Positions 1 to 8,805 of a DNA stretch of 64,000 nt are shown in pieces. Made by a program: the position numbers and the translations under genes. This stretch comes from JACCYI01 sp963828075. Lineage in GTDB: Bacteria > Actinomycetota > Thermoleophilia > Solirubrobacterales > Solirubrobacteraceae. The stretch's first letter is position 1. Every line of letters begins with the position of its first letter. The stretch is taken from positions 186,001-250,000 of the forward strand of contig CAWHDH010000017.1 in assembly GCA_963828075.1 (NCBI GenBank). Reading direction: 5' to 3'. The notes under the pieces were generated by a model, which was not told the DNA's origin, ran no database searches, and saw nothing but the letters and a program-made list of their open reading frames with translations.

Positions 1-1
1 C

Positions 2-418
2 ATGCTCGAGCTCGTCGAGGAGCGCCCGCGGCGCGGCTTCACCGAGCGGATCCTCGCCGCGCGGGCCGACGCCTTCATCGTCGACCCGGGCGTGATGGGC
101 ATGGTCGCCGAGATCGAGGCCCAGGACCGCTACGCCGCCGAGCATCTGATCGGGGCTGCATCCGCGGTCGTCCGCGACGTCGCCCGGATGCAGTCGGCCG
201 CCCAGCGCGAGGGCACCCGGCTGCTCACGTTCACGATCGAGGCGGACGTCCGCTTCGCCGAGCCCGCCGACGTCGAGCGCTTCTGCGACCGGCTCGCCGG
301 CCTGCTGGCCGAGACCGTGGCCGAGCATGGGACGGCGGCCGGCGGCCGGCCGTACCGGCTCGTGCTCGGCGGGCACCCAGCTTCAGTTCAATCCCCGACC
401 GAGGAACCCATCGCATGA
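2..418 (+). CDS. C-terminal part of an ArsR-like regulator (cut by window edge)
   Basis: Only the C-terminal part lies in the window. The ATG at position 2 is probably internal, because no helix-turn-helix precedes it. What remains is a helical segment followed by an effector-like region (LLTFTIEADVRF, then RLAGLLAETVAEHG). This matches the tail of actinobacterial winged-helix regulators that are encoded just before SRPBCC proteins. Its stop overlaps the SRPBCC start (ATGA at 415-418), so the two are translationally coupled. The regulator assignment rests mainly on this partner and is inference; the missing N-terminus would settle it. Confidence 0.5.
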   Translation: MLELVEERPRRGFTERILAARADAFIVDPGVMGMVAEIEAQDRYAAEHLIGAASAVVRDVARMQSAAQREGTRLLTFTIEADVRFAEPADVERFCDRLAGLLAETVAEHGTAAGGRPYRLVLGGHPASVQSPTEEPIA

Positions 419-1128
419 CCGAATCTGACCCTGTCGCCGTCGAGGCGACCATCTCCGCCCCGTTCGAGACCGTGTGGAACGCGCTCCGCGACCCTGCGGA
501 GATCCGCCGCTGGCACGGCTGGCACTACGAAGGGCTCGATGCGGAGATCGACGAGATCTACCTCGACACCGCCGAGATCGACGAGGCCGCGGGCACGATC
601 GCGATCGCCGACGGCTCGCGCTTCATCGTCGAGGGCCGCGGCGAGCAGACCGTGGTCCGGGTCACGATGCCCGGCCCGACGGGCTATTCGGGATGGGAGG
701 GGTTCTACGACGACATCCGCGAGGGCTGGGCCAGCTTCGTCCAGCAGCTGCGGTTCGCGCTCGAGCGGCACCCGGGCGAGGACCGCCGCACGCTGCAGTT
801 CGGCGGCGACGGTGCCGGCCCGCTCTTCCCGGGGACGCTCGGTCTCGCCTCCGGCGATCGCCCGGGCGATCCGTACTCCGGCACGACGCCATGGGGTGAG
901 ACGTGGACGGGCGAGACGTACTTCCGCAACGAGCACCAGATCGCCCTCACCGTCGACGGGTACGGCCCCGGCCTCGTCATCCTGCACGCGAAGCCACCGG
1001 CGGGCGAGAACGGGCACGGTGGCGGGAGGGCGATCGTCACCACGTACGGGCTCGACGACGCCGCCCACGCGGCGCTCGAGGACCGCTGGTCCGCGTGGTG
1101 GCGCGAGCAGCACGCACCTGTCCGCTAG
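415..1128 (+). CDS. SRPBCC (AHSA1/START-like) domain protein
   Basis: A 237-residue soluble protein. The N-terminus (VEATISAPFETVWNALRDP, then IRRWHGW) is the classic first strand and helix of the SRPBCC fold, a deep hydrophobic ligand pocket. A later stretch (GWASFVQQLRFALERHPGE) matches the C-terminal helix that closes the pocket in AHSA1-type proteins. About 80 further residues follow (GETYFRNEHQIALTVDGYGPG), as in longer actinobacterial members. It starts inside the stop codon of the upstream regulator, the common regulator-SRPBCC arrangement. The ligand cannot be told from sequence. Confidence 0.8.
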   Translation: MTESDPVAVEATISAPFETVWNALRDPAEIRRWHGWHYEGLDAEIDEIYLDTAEIDEAAGTIAIADGSRFIVEGRGEQTVVRVTMPGPTGYSGWEGFYDDIREGWASFVQQLRFALERHPGEDRRTLQFGGDGAGPLFPGTLGLASGDRPGDPYSGTTPWGETWTGETYFRNEHQIALTVDGYGPGLVILHAKPPAGENGHGGGRAIVTTYGLDDAAHAALEDRWSAWWREQHAPVR

Positions 1129-1160
1129 ATCCGTGTTACCCGGGTGTTACTCTCCGGCCC

Positions 1161-1319
1161 GTGCACGTGCTCGCCTATCTCGATCCGGGCACAGGCAGCA
1201 TGCTGGTTCAGCTCGTGGTGGGCGGCGCGGCCGCCGTCGCCGTCGCCGCCAAGCTCTACTGGCGCCGGATCACCAGCGTGTTTCGCAGACAGCCCACTGA
1301 GCCGGAACAAGAGAGCTGA
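1161..1319 (+). CDS. Tiny DPGTGS-motif membrane protein
   Basis: A 52-residue protein starting at GTG 1161. It reads HVLAYLDPGTGSMLVQL, then one alanine/valine-rich transmembrane helix and a basic/acidic tail (KLYWRRITSVFRRQ). The YLDPGTGS motif just before a single helix recurs in tiny bacterial membrane proteins encoded next to methyltransferase, glycosyltransferase or sulfatase genes; that link is from family knowledge. Its stop overlaps the next start (TGATG, 1317-1321), which strongly supports translation and coupling to the methyltransferase. Upstream, GTGTTAC occurs twice 11 bp apart (1133-1150), possibly promoter-linked. Function unknown; it may anchor or nucleate the cassette's enzymes at the membrane. 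Confidence 0.75.
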   Translation: MHVLAYLDPGTGSMLVQLVVGGAAAVAVAAKLYWRRITSVFRRQPTEPEQES

Positions 1320-2743
1320 TGGCTCCGCGGGGGCGAGACCTCGCGGCCGATAGCAGCGTCGAGGCCGGCTCGTTTCGCGACCACGACAGCCGCGTCTTCG
1401 TCACCCCCGATGGGATCTTCCGCGTCCTGAGCCCGACGGCCATGGAGGACTGGGAGGCGCTGGCGGCGAGCGGGCTGTGGCGTGAGCTGCTCCAGGAGGG
1501 GCGCGTCGTCGCGACCGAGTCGGCGGAGCTCGACGCGCTGCCGGACCTGCTCGCCACCGAGGCGGCCGGCGCCCTTCGCCACGAGCGCGTGCCGTTCGTC
1601 TCCTATCCGTACGAGTGGCCGTTCGCGATGCTCCAGGACGCGGCGCTCCTGCAGCTCGAGCTCAACCGCCGCGCCCTGCGCGCGGACCTGACCCTCAAGG
1701 ACGCCTCGCCGTACAACGTGCAGTGGCGCGGCACGGCGCCGGTCTTCATCGACGTCGGCTCGTTCGAGCGCCTCCGCCCGGCGGAGCCGTGGGCGGGCTA
1801 CCGGCAGTTCTGCATGCTCTTCCTGTATCCGCTGATGCTGCAGGCGTACAAGGACCTGCCGTTCCACGCCGTTCTGCGCGGATCGCTGGACGGGATCCCG
1901 CCGCACGACGCCCGCGCCGTCTTGTCGGGTGATCGCTTCCGCAAGGGCGTGCTGGCCAACGTCCTGCTGCACGCCAAGCTCGAGGCGCGCTACGCCGGCG
2001 CCGAGGGGCGTGAGGTCAAACGCGAGCTCAAGCGCGCCGGCTTCAACAAGGAGCTGCTCGACACCAACTTCGGCAAGCTGCACAAGCTCGTCCGCGGCCT
2101 GGAGTGGAAGGCCGGGGCGACCGCGTGGACCGGCTACGGGGAGGACAACACCTACGACGAGGCGGCGGCCGGCCGCAAGGCGGAGTTCGTGCGCGAGGCG
2201 GCGGCGCGTCGCCACAGCCGGCTGACCTGGGACGTGGGCTGCAACGACGGCACGTACTCGCGCATCGCGGCCGAGTCCGCCGACCTGGTCGTCGCCATCG
2301 ACGCCGACCACGCCACCGTCGACGCGCTGTATCGCCGCCTGCGCGACGAGGAGCGGACCGACATCCTGCCGCTGGTGATGAGCGTCACCGACCCGTCGCC
2401 GGACCTCGGCTGGCGCGGGCGCGAGCGGATGTCGCTCGAGCGGCGGGGGACGCCGGAGCTGGCGCTCTGCCTCGCGGTCGTGCACCACGTCTGCGTCACC
2501 GGCAACGTCCCGGTGCGCGAGTTCCTGGACTGGCTGGCATCGCTCGACACGGCACTCGTGATCGAGTTCCCCGATCGCGCCGACCCGATGGTGCAGCGGC
2601 TGCTCGGCGGCAAGCGCGACGGCGCGAACCCCGACTACGACAAGGCCGGCTTCGAGCGTGCGCTCGAGGAGCGGTTCGCCGTCGAGCGCTCAGAGCCCGT
2701 GTCCGAGACGCGGACGCTCTACGAGGCCCGCCCGCGGGTGTGA
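1319..2743 (+). CDS. NoeA-like class I SAM-dependent methyltransferase
   Basis: A 474-residue protein. The first half carries the signature of proteins annotated as nodulation protein NoeA-related: PYEWPFAMLQDAALLQLEL, LTLKDASPYNVQW and FIDVGSFERL, the last two resembling a kinase-like fold. From about residue 305 there is a Rossmann methyltransferase domain with motif I WDVGCNDGTYSRIA, acidic strand 2 end VVAIDAD, and motif IV-like LALCLAVVHHVC. It probably transfers a methyl group to a surface glycan or lipid; the substrate is unknown. Start overlaps the upstream small gene (TGATG) and the stop overlaps the sulfatase-like start (GTGA at 2740), so the three genes form one operon. Confidence 0.8.
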   Translation: MAPRGRDLAADSSVEAGSFRDHDSRVFVTPDGIFRVLSPTAMEDWEALAASGLWRELLQEGRVVATESAELDALPDLLATEAAGALRHERVPFVSYPYEWPFAMLQDAALLQLELNRRALRADLTLKDASPYNVQWRGTAPVFIDVGSFERLRPAEPWAGYRQFCMLFLYPLMLQAYKDLPFHAVLRGSLDGIPPHDARAVLSGDRFRKGVLANVLLHAKLEARYAGAEGREVKRELKRAGFNKELLDTNFGKLHKLVRGLEWKAGATAWTGYGEDNTYDEAAAGRKAEFVREAAARRHSRLTWDVGCNDGTYSRIAAESADLVVAIDADHATVDALYRRLRDEERTDILPLVMSVTDPSPDLGWRGRERMSLERRGTPELALCLAVVHHVCVTGNVPVREFLDWLASLDTALVIEFPDRADPMVQRLLGGKRDGANPDYDKAGFERALEERFAVERSEPVSETRTLYEARPRV

Positions 2744-4806
2744 GCGAAACCGGGCGGTCGATCGGCTTCGGGCGCGCCGCCCTGCACCTCGGCGGCCTGT
2801 GGGCACTGGCGTTCGCCCAGCCGCTGTTCGACCTGCTCGGGCGCAACGCCCAGTTCTTCATCGCGCGCGAGAGCACCGCCGGGGACATCCTGGCGCTGGC
2901 GCTCGGCTACGCGCTCGTGCCGCCGCTCCTCGGCGCGGCGCTGGTCTGGGGGCTCGGGCGGATCCGGCGGGTCGCCGGCTGGGCGGCGATGCTCGTGCTC
3001 GTGGCGCTGCTCGTGGCGGCGCTCGTCCTGCCGCCGCTGGGCCGCGCGCTCGGGGGCTCCGCCGTCGCCATCGCCGTCGCGCTCGCGCTCGGAGCTGGCG
3101 CCGCGGCGCTGTACGACCGGGCGGGCGGGGTCCGGTCGTTCGTGACCGTGCTCTCGCCGGCGCCGCTGGTCGTCCTGGCCCTGCTGCTGGTCTTCTCCCC
3201 GGTCCGCGGGCTCGTGTTCCCGGGAAGCGCGAGCGAGGTCGCCGGCCCGGCGCGCTCCTCGACGCCGATCGTCCACATCGTGCTCGACGAGTTCCCGCGC
3301 ACGACGCTCTCGGGCGCGTCGGGGAAGATCGACGCCGCGCGGTTCCCGAACTTCGCGCGGCTGGCGGCGGACGCCACCTGGTACCGCAACGCGACGACGG
3401 TCGACGACCTGACCACCGAGGCGGTCCCGTCGCAGCTCACCGGCCGGGAGCCGCGGCAGGGCTCGCTGCCCATCGCCCAGGAGCATCCGCGCAACCTGTT
3501 CACGCTGTTCGGCCGCAGCCACGCGCTGACCGTGATCGAGCCGATCACCGAGCTCTGCCCGCCGCGTCTGTGCCCGAGCGCGCGACCCGCGACGCTGGAT
3601 CGCCTCCGCGGGCTGCGGTCCGACGTCAAGGTGGTCGTGCAGCACCTGCTGCTGCCCGCGGACATGCGCAGAGGGCTGCCGGCGATCGACCAGGTCTGGG
3701 AGGGCTTCGAGGCCGGGAGGCCGACGGCCACCCTGCGCGGTGGCTCCAAGCTCCGGCACGACGTGCTGGCCCGCCTCGCCCAGAGCGACGCGACCGCCGG
3801 GTTCCGGCGCGCGGTCGAGGCGCTCGACCGGCCGGCGCGGCGGCCGCCGCTCCTCTTCGTCCACGCGACGCTCCCGCACGGGCCCTGGCGGTTCCTGCCC
3901 GACGGCCATCACTATCCGCTGAACCGCAAGGCGTTCCCCGGGCTCGGCGACCACGGCTGGACGGGTCCGCAGTGGCTCGTCGACCAGGGCTTCCAGCGTC
4001 ACGTGCTGCAGGTCGGGTACACCGACCGGCTGGTCGGAGCGGTGCTCGACAAGCTGCGCGCTCGCGGCCTCTACGACGACGCCGTGATCGTCGTCACGGC
4101 CGATCACGGCGCCTCGTTCCGCACCGGGGAGCAGCGCCGCCCGATCGGCGCCCAGAACGCGCCGGACATCGCGGTCGTCCCGTTCTTCGTGAAGCTGCCG
4201 GGTCAGCGGGAGGGCGCGGTCGACGACAGCGCGGTGCGGACGATCGACGTCCTGCCGACGATCGCCGCCGCCGCCGGCGTGCGGGTGCCGTGGAAGGCCG
4301 ACGGGATCCCGGCGGGTGACCGCACGGTCGACCCGACCGCGGCGATCGACGTCTCGCACGCGGGCAAGCCGATCCTGACCGCGCGGCTCGGCTCGATCCT
4401 GCGCCAGCTGCGGGCGCGCGAGGCGGTCGAGGCGAGGCTGCTGCGGGGCGGCATCTACGCGATCGGGCCGCGGCCGGACCTGATCGGCCGGCGCGTCTCG
4501 GGCGCCCGGGCGGCGGGCGGCCCGCGCGCGACGATCGACAAGCCCGGCGACTACGCGATGGTCGACACCAGCGCGCGGCGGATCCCGGCCTACGTCTCCG
4601 GCGAGGCGGACGGGCTGAAGGCGAACGAGGTGGTCTCGGTCGCGGTCAACGGCCGCATCGCAGCGACCACGCGCGTCTACCGCGACGGCGGGCGGATCGT
4701 GTTCGCCGCGGTCATCCCGCCCGCGACGCTGCGCGACGGGCGCAACACGATCGCGGTCCTCCATATTCAGCGCGGGCGGCTGCGGACGATCGGCCGGCTC
4801 CGGTGA
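2740..4806 (+). CDS. Membrane-anchored sulfatase/phosphoglycerol-transferase-fold enzyme
   Basis: About 688 residues from GTG 2740 inside the previous stop. Five or so hydrophobic segments fill the first 160 residues, then an alkaline-phosphatase-superfamily domain begins at IVHIVLDEFPRTTLSG (metal-binding Asp). The nucleophile region reads DDLTTEAVPSQLTGR and lacks the CxPxR formylglycine motif, so it is more like phosphoglycerol or phosphoethanolamine transferases than true sulfatases. Further metal-site motifs are TLPHGPWRF and VTADHGASF (about residue 455). A basic domain of roughly 150 residues with no clear match ends the protein. The active site should face outside the membrane. Likely modifies a surface polymer together with the methyltransferase. 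Confidence 0.78.
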   Translation: MSETGRSIGFGRAALHLGGLWALAFAQPLFDLLGRNAQFFIARESTAGDILALALGYALVPPLLGAALVWGLGRIRRVAGWAAMLVLVALLVAALVLPPLGRALGGSAVAIAVALALGAGAAALYDRAGGVRSFVTVLSPAPLVVLALLLVFSPVRGLVFPGSASEVAGPARSSTPIVHIVLDEFPRTTLSGASGKIDAARFPNFARLAADATWYRNATTVDDLTTEAVPSQLTGREPRQGSLPIAQEHPRNLFTLFGRSHALTVIEPITELCPPRLCPSARPATLDRLRGLRSDVKVVVQHLLLPADMRRGLPAIDQVWEGFEAGRPTATLRGGSKLRHDVLARLAQSDATAGFRRAVEALDRPARRPPLLFVHATLPHGPWRFLPDGHHYPLNRKAFPGLGDHGWTGPQWLVDQGFQRHVLQVGYTDRLVGAVLDKLRARGLYDDAVIVVTADHGASFRTGEQRRPIGAQNAPDIAVVPFFVKLPGQREGAVDDSAVRTIDVLPTIAAAAGVRVPWKADGIPAGDRTVDPTAAIDVSHAGKPILTARLGSILRQLRAREAVEARLLRGGIYAIGPRPDLIGRRVSGARAAGGPRATIDKPGDYAMVDTSARRIPAYVSGEADGLKANEVVSVAVNGRIAATTRVYRDGGRIVFAAVIPPATLRDGRNTIAVLHIQRGRLRTIGRLR

Positions 4807-4843
4807 GTTGCGGTCGGGTCGGCGAACCGGGGAGACTGCGCGC

Positions 4844-5224
4844 ATGAGCGCAATCGACGAGACCGGCGCCGTCCGGTTCGACAAGCAGGACCAGCTCGAC
4901 AAGATCCAGGAGGGCGCGCTGCCGGGCGAGACGATCATCGCCGTCTACGACGGCAAGGGCCAGGGCACCGGCTTCATCGGCCTGACCGACCGCCGGGTCG
5001 TCCTCCAGGACAACAGCTTCGTGGGCAAGCGGGTCGCGCTGACCTCGGTGCTCTACAGCAAGATCACCGCCGTGGCCTTCGTGAGCGACAAGAGCATGCT
5101 CGGCAAGTTCGCCTCCAGCAGCTCGATCGCCGTGACCGCCGGGAGCCAGACCTACGAGATCGAGCTGCGTGGGGTGGAGAAGGCGAAGCACGCGCACGAC
5201 GTGATCCTCGGCCACATGAGCTGA
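4844..5224 (+). CDS. Bacterial PH-domain protein (YokE/bPH type)
   Basis: A 126-residue soluble protein, ATG 4844, chosen because conservation begins close to it. After a short polar N-terminus it forms a single beta-rich domain: GETIIAVYDGKGQG, GLTDRRVVLQDN, ITAVAFVSDKS, SIAVTAGSQTYEIEL and a final helix. The strand pattern and the LTDRRVV motif are typical of small bacterial PH-like domains. No membrane segment is present. It sits between the cassette and the glycosyltransferase without overlap, so it may be transcribed alone. Role unknown. Confidence 0.7.
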   Translation: MSAIDETGAVRFDKQDQLDKIQEGALPGETIIAVYDGKGQGTGFIGLTDRRVVLQDNSFVGKRVALTSVLYSKITAVAFVSDKSMLGKFASSSSIAVTAGSQTYEIELRGVEKAKHAHDVILGHMS

Positions 5225-5248
5225 GCACCATCTCTAGGCTCCCGGTCC

Positions 5249-6508
5249 GTGCGACCGGGGCCCGCGGCACTGTGCATCCTCGCCGTCGCGCTGGCGCTGC
5301 GGCTGCTCTTCATCGCCGTGACGCCCGACTACACGCCGCGCCACGACGACCGGCACTACGACCGCCTCGCGTGCTCGATCGTGGTCGCCGGCCAGTATCC
5401 CGTGCGGCCGGCGGATGCCGACGCCGAGAGCTGCGGGTCGATGCCGAGCGGCGAGAACGCCCCGACCGCGTTCCGCCCGCCCGGCTATCCCGTGTTCCTG
5501 GCGGCGGTCCATGCCGTGGGCGAGCCGCTGCCGGGTACGCGGTGGACGCGGGGCCGGGTGGCCAACGCGCTGCTCGGCACGCTCGCGGTCGGGCTGCTCG
5601 GCCTGATCGCGCTGCGGATCTGGTCGCGGCGGATCGCCCTGGTGGCGATGGCGGTGCTGGCGCTCGACGTCCCGCTGATCCTGGTGAGCGGGTCGCTGAT
5701 GTCCGACACGCTGTTCGTGACGGTGGTGCTGGCGACGGTGCTGGTGGGGCTGCGCGCACGCGACGCGGGCCGGCCGGTCGCGTGGGCGGCGGGGACCGGG
5801 GCGATGGTCGGGATCGCGACGCTGACCCGGCCGACGGCGCTCGTCCTGCTGCTCCCGCTCGCGCTGGCGGTGGCCTGGCGGCCGTGGCGGCCGGCGGCCG
5901 CGGTGGCGCTCGTCGCCGCGACCGCGCTCATGATCGCGCCCTGGACGGTCCGCAACGCCGTGCAGCTGCACGCGTTCATCCCCGTGAGCGACTTCGTCGG
6001 CAGCTGGGTGGCCGGCACCTACAACGACCAGTCGCGCAACGATCCCGAGCATCCCGGCTCCTCACAGACCCGGGTGCGCGGCACGTTCGACGACCTCAAG
6101 GGCGTGCCCGAGGTCCCGCGCCAGCGCGAGCTGACGCGCCGCGGGCTGCAGTACGCGGCCGACCATCCGGGCTACGTCGCGCAGGTGCTCTTCTGGAACA
6201 CGCGGCGCCTGCTCAACCTGGAGGGATCCGGCTGGTGGCGCTACCAGGGATGGACGATGAGCCTGCCGCGGTGGTCGGCCGACGCGGCCGGATACGGGTT
6301 CTACGTCCTGGCGCTGCTCGCGCTGGCGGGCGCGTTCACGCGGGCGGCCCGCGCCGCCCCGGTCTGGCTGTGGCTGGGTCCTGTGCTGCTGTTCGCCTCG
6401 GTCATCTTCGCCGGCAGCGCGATCCGCTACCGCGCGCCGGTCGAGCCCTTCCTCGCGCTCCTCGCCGCGTTCGCCCTGACGGCGCTGTGGCGAAGGTCTG
6501 AGGCGTAG
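5249..6508 (+). CDS. Polytopic GT-C family glycosyltransferase
   Basis: A 419-residue integral membrane protein with a GTG start. About ten hydrophobic helices are visible. The first extracytoplasmic loop after helix 1 holds acidic residues (PDYTPRHDDRHYDRLA), where GT-C enzymes of the ArnT/PMT (family 39) type place their catalytic Asp. A second loop (APWTVRNAVQLHAFIPV) and a soluble stretch (QSRNDPEHPGSSQT) follow. Such enzymes transfer a sugar from a polyprenyl-phosphate carrier to protein or lipid outside the membrane. Sugar and acceptor are unknown. Position after the methyltransferase/sulfatase cassette suggests an envelope role. Confidence 0.7.
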   Translation: MRPGPAALCILAVALALRLLFIAVTPDYTPRHDDRHYDRLACSIVVAGQYPVRPADADAESCGSMPSGENAPTAFRPPGYPVFLAAVHAVGEPLPGTRWTRGRVANALLGTLAVGLLGLIALRIWSRRIALVAMAVLALDVPLILVSGSLMSDTLFVTVVLATVLVGLRARDAGRPVAWAAGTGAMVGIATLTRPTALVLLLPLALAVAWRPWRPAAAVALVAATALMIAPWTVRNAVQLHAFIPVSDFVGSWVAGTYNDQSRNDPEHPGSSQTRVRGTFDDLKGVPEVPRQRELTRRGLQYAADHPGYVAQVLFWNTRRLLNLEGSGWWRYQGWTMSLPRWSADAAGYGFYVLALLALAGAFTRAARAAPVWLWLGPVLLFASVIFAGSAIRYRAPVEPFLALLAAFALTALWRRSEA

Positions 6509-6571
6509 CGCAGCGTCCAGCGCCGCGACCGCCCGCTCAACCCCGCCGCGCCACGGTCGATATCAGGTGGT

Positions 6572-8032
6572 ATGCCCCGCCTGCTCCGCGAGCGCCTTCC
6601 CTCCGCGCTCGCCCTGGCCACGTTCTGCGCGATCGTCCCCGCCGCTGCGCTCCACCGGCTCGGCGCCGAGGAGGCCCCGCTCTCGGGCACCGCGCACCTC
6701 CTCCTCGTCTCGCTGGCCGCCGGCGCGGCGGCCGCCGCGGCCATCGCGCTCACCGTCGTCGGCGTGCGCCGACGCGACGCGACGACGGTGCTCCTCGGGA
6801 CGGCGTTCTCGACCATGACCGCGCTGCTGGCGCTCCACGCGCTGTCGACGCCCGGCGTCATCGCAGGGCCCAACGGGGTCGTCGCCGTCGCCGGCGGGGC
6901 CTCGCTGCCGGTCGGCGCCGCGCTCCTGTCGCTCGCCTCGCTGCCCAGCCTCCGCGGCCCTCGCGCGGTCGGCCGGCTGCTCGTCCTGCAGGGCGTCCTG
7001 GCGGCCGGGATCGTCGGGCTCGGGGCGCTCGGGCATCTCGTGCCGAGCGTGGTGCCGGCCGTGCCGAAGGCGGGCACGTCAGAGGCGCTGGCGGTGCTGG
7101 CCGTCGGCTTCTGCTTCTTCGCGCTGCTCACTTGGCGGGCAACCGGCACCTTCGCGCTCACGCGGCGCCGCGGCGACCTGCTGGTCGTGCTGGGCACCGT
7201 CTTGCTCGCCGCCGCGCTGTGTGCGCAGATGCTGCTGACGCCAGGGACGATCGGCTTCTATCTCGGCCACTCCTTCGAGCTGCTCGGCATCATGTGCATC
7301 GGCGCGCCGGTCGTCTTCGATCTGCACCGCACCGGCGCGTCCCGGCCCCTGGCGGGAACGCTGCGCGCCTGCGACCTGGTGGCCTCAGAGGAGGCCTTCC
7401 TCGGCGCGCGCGTCCGGTCCCTGCTTCTCGACCTCGAGGCCAAGGACCGCTCGGTCGAGCAGCACACCCGACGGGTCGCGCTGCTCGCCGTCCAGCTGGG
7501 GGAGATCCTCGGCCTCTCGCCGGCGCGGCAGCGGACGCTGGCGGTCGGCGGCCTCCTGCACGATGTCGGCAAGCTGGCGGTGCCGGCCGAGGTGCTCAAC
7601 AAGCCCGGCGCGCTGACCGACGCCGAGTTCGCGCAGATCAAGTGCCATCCCGAGGCCGGGCACGCGCTGCTCGCCGGATTCCCGGACGCCGTGCGGCGGG
7701 TCGTCCTCGACCATCACGAGCGGCTCGACGGGTGGGGCTATCCGCGTGGGGTCGACGCCGCGGCGCTCGACCTCGAGACGCGCATCCTCACCGTCTGCGA
7801 CGTCTACGACGCGCTCGTCTCGGACCGCGTGTACCGCGCGGCCTGGACCCACGCGGCGGCGCTCGAGCTGCTGCACGGCGACGCGGGCACGGCGTTCGAT
7901 CCCCGGTGCGTCGTCGCGCTCGAGCAACTGCTCACGCCGAGCGTCGATCCCGGGTTCGTCGCCGACATCGCGGCGGTGCCGGACCCGTTGCGGCGGAGCC
8001 CCTCCGTCGGGGCCATCCGGCTGGCCGGGTAG
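6572..8032 (+). CDS. Membrane HD-GYP domain cyclic-di-GMP phosphodiesterase
   Basis: A 486-residue protein. Eight or so transmembrane helices cover residues 10-250 and form a sensor-like module of unknown input. The cytoplasmic HD-GYP domain follows: LLHDVGKLAVP gives the HD pair, then HPEAGHALLAGF, and HHERLDGWGYP carries the diagnostic GYP, all at about residues 330-390. Active HD-GYP proteins hydrolyse cyclic di-GMP. All key motifs are intact, so activity is likely. It lies 61 bp before an OmpR-type regulator and may be co-transcribed with it. Confidence 0.87.
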   Translation: MPRLLRERLPSALALATFCAIVPAAALHRLGAEEAPLSGTAHLLLVSLAAGAAAAAAIALTVVGVRRRDATTVLLGTAFSTMTALLALHALSTPGVIAGPNGVVAVAGGASLPVGAALLSLASLPSLRGPRAVGRLLVLQGVLAAGIVGLGALGHLVPSVVPAVPKAGTSEALAVLAVGFCFFALLTWRATGTFALTRRRGDLLVVLGTVLLAAALCAQMLLTPGTIGFYLGHSFELLGIMCIGAPVVFDLHRTGASRPLAGTLRACDLVASEEAFLGARVRSLLLDLEAKDRSVEQHTRRVALLAVQLGEILGLSPARQRTLAVGGLLHDVGKLAVPAEVLNKPGALTDAEFAQIKCHPEAGHALLAGFPDAVRRVVLDHHERLDGWGYPRGVDAAALDLETRILTVCDVYDALVSDRVYRAAWTHAAALELLHGDAGTAFDPRCVVALEQLLTPSVDPGFVADIAAVPDPLRRSPSVGAIRLAG

Positions 8033-8093
8033 CCCGCACGGCCTCGGGCTTCTCAGACTTCTCCCAGCCAACGCGGGCACACTGCTGGTCATC

Positions 8094-8798
8094 GTGACCG
8101 CGCAGGCGCCTGCCCCCAACCGCATCCTGGTCGTCGACGACGAGCCGAACATCGTCGACGTGCTCTCGATGGCGCTGCGTTTCCAGGGCTTCGAGATCGC
8201 CGCGGCGTTCAACGGCGAGGAGGCGCTGGCCGCCGTCGAGAGCTTCAAGCCGCAGCTGATGGTGCTCGACGTGATGCTGCCGGACATGGACGGCTTCGAG
8301 GTCGCCGAGCGGCTCGGCGCCCAGCGCGGCCAGGTTCCGATCATCTTCCTCACCGCGCGCGACGCCACGGAGGACAAGCTCCGCGGGCTGACGACGGGCG
8401 GCGACGACTACATGACCAAGCCGTTCAGCCTCGAGGAGCTCGTCGCGCGCATCCGCATCATCCTGCGGCGCACCGGCGACGCCGCGCCGGACTCGAGCGT
8501 CCTGCGCTTCGAGGATCTCGAGCTCGACGAGGACACCCGCGAGGTCAGGCGCGCGGGGGAGACGATCGAGCTCACCGCCACCGAGTACCGCCTCCTGCGC
8601 TACCTCCTGCTCAATCCGCGGCGGGTGCTGACGCGCGCGCAGATCCTGGATCAGGTCTGGGACTACGACTTCGGCGGCGACGCGCGGGTGCTCGAGACCT
8701 ACATCTCCTACCTGCGCAAGAAGCTCGACCACCACGGGCCGCCGCTCATCCACACCTCCCGCGGCGTCGGCTACGCCCTGCGCCCGCCGAGGCGCTGA
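8094..8798 (+). CDS. OmpR/PhoB-family response regulator
   Basis: A 234-residue protein, GTG 8094. The receiver domain has the acidic pocket (ILVVDDEPN), the phospho-Asp in MVLDVMLPDMDGF, the switch Thr in FLTARD and the Lys of MTKPFS. The C-terminal winged helix includes LTATEYRLLRYLLLNPRRV and ends RGVGYALRPP. It is followed after 7 bp by its kinase gene, whose frame is broken, so signalling by this pair depends on whether that break is real. It resembles the MprA/TcrA group of actinobacteria. Confidence 0.9.
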   Translation: MTAQAPAPNRILVVDDEPNIVDVLSMALRFQGFEIAAAFNGEEALAAVESFKPQLMVLDVMLPDMDGFEVAERLGAQRGQVPIIFLTARDATEDKLRGLTTGGDDYMTKPFSLEELVARIRIILRRTGDAAPDSSVLRFEDLELDEDTREVRRAGETIELTATEYRLLRYLLLNPRRVLTRAQILDQVWDYDFGGDARVLETYISYLRKKLDHHGPPLIHTSRGVGYALRPPRR

Positions 8799-8805
8799 GG
8801 GCGCG

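Noticed and set aside
2719..4938. Very long minus-strand frame opposite the sulfatase-like gene
   Set aside because: Composition is Arg/Pro/Ala/Asp-rich with no domain, no ribosome site and full overlap with a well-supported gene. This is typical of antisense frames in GC-rich DNA. Many similar frames across the window were dropped for the same reason.
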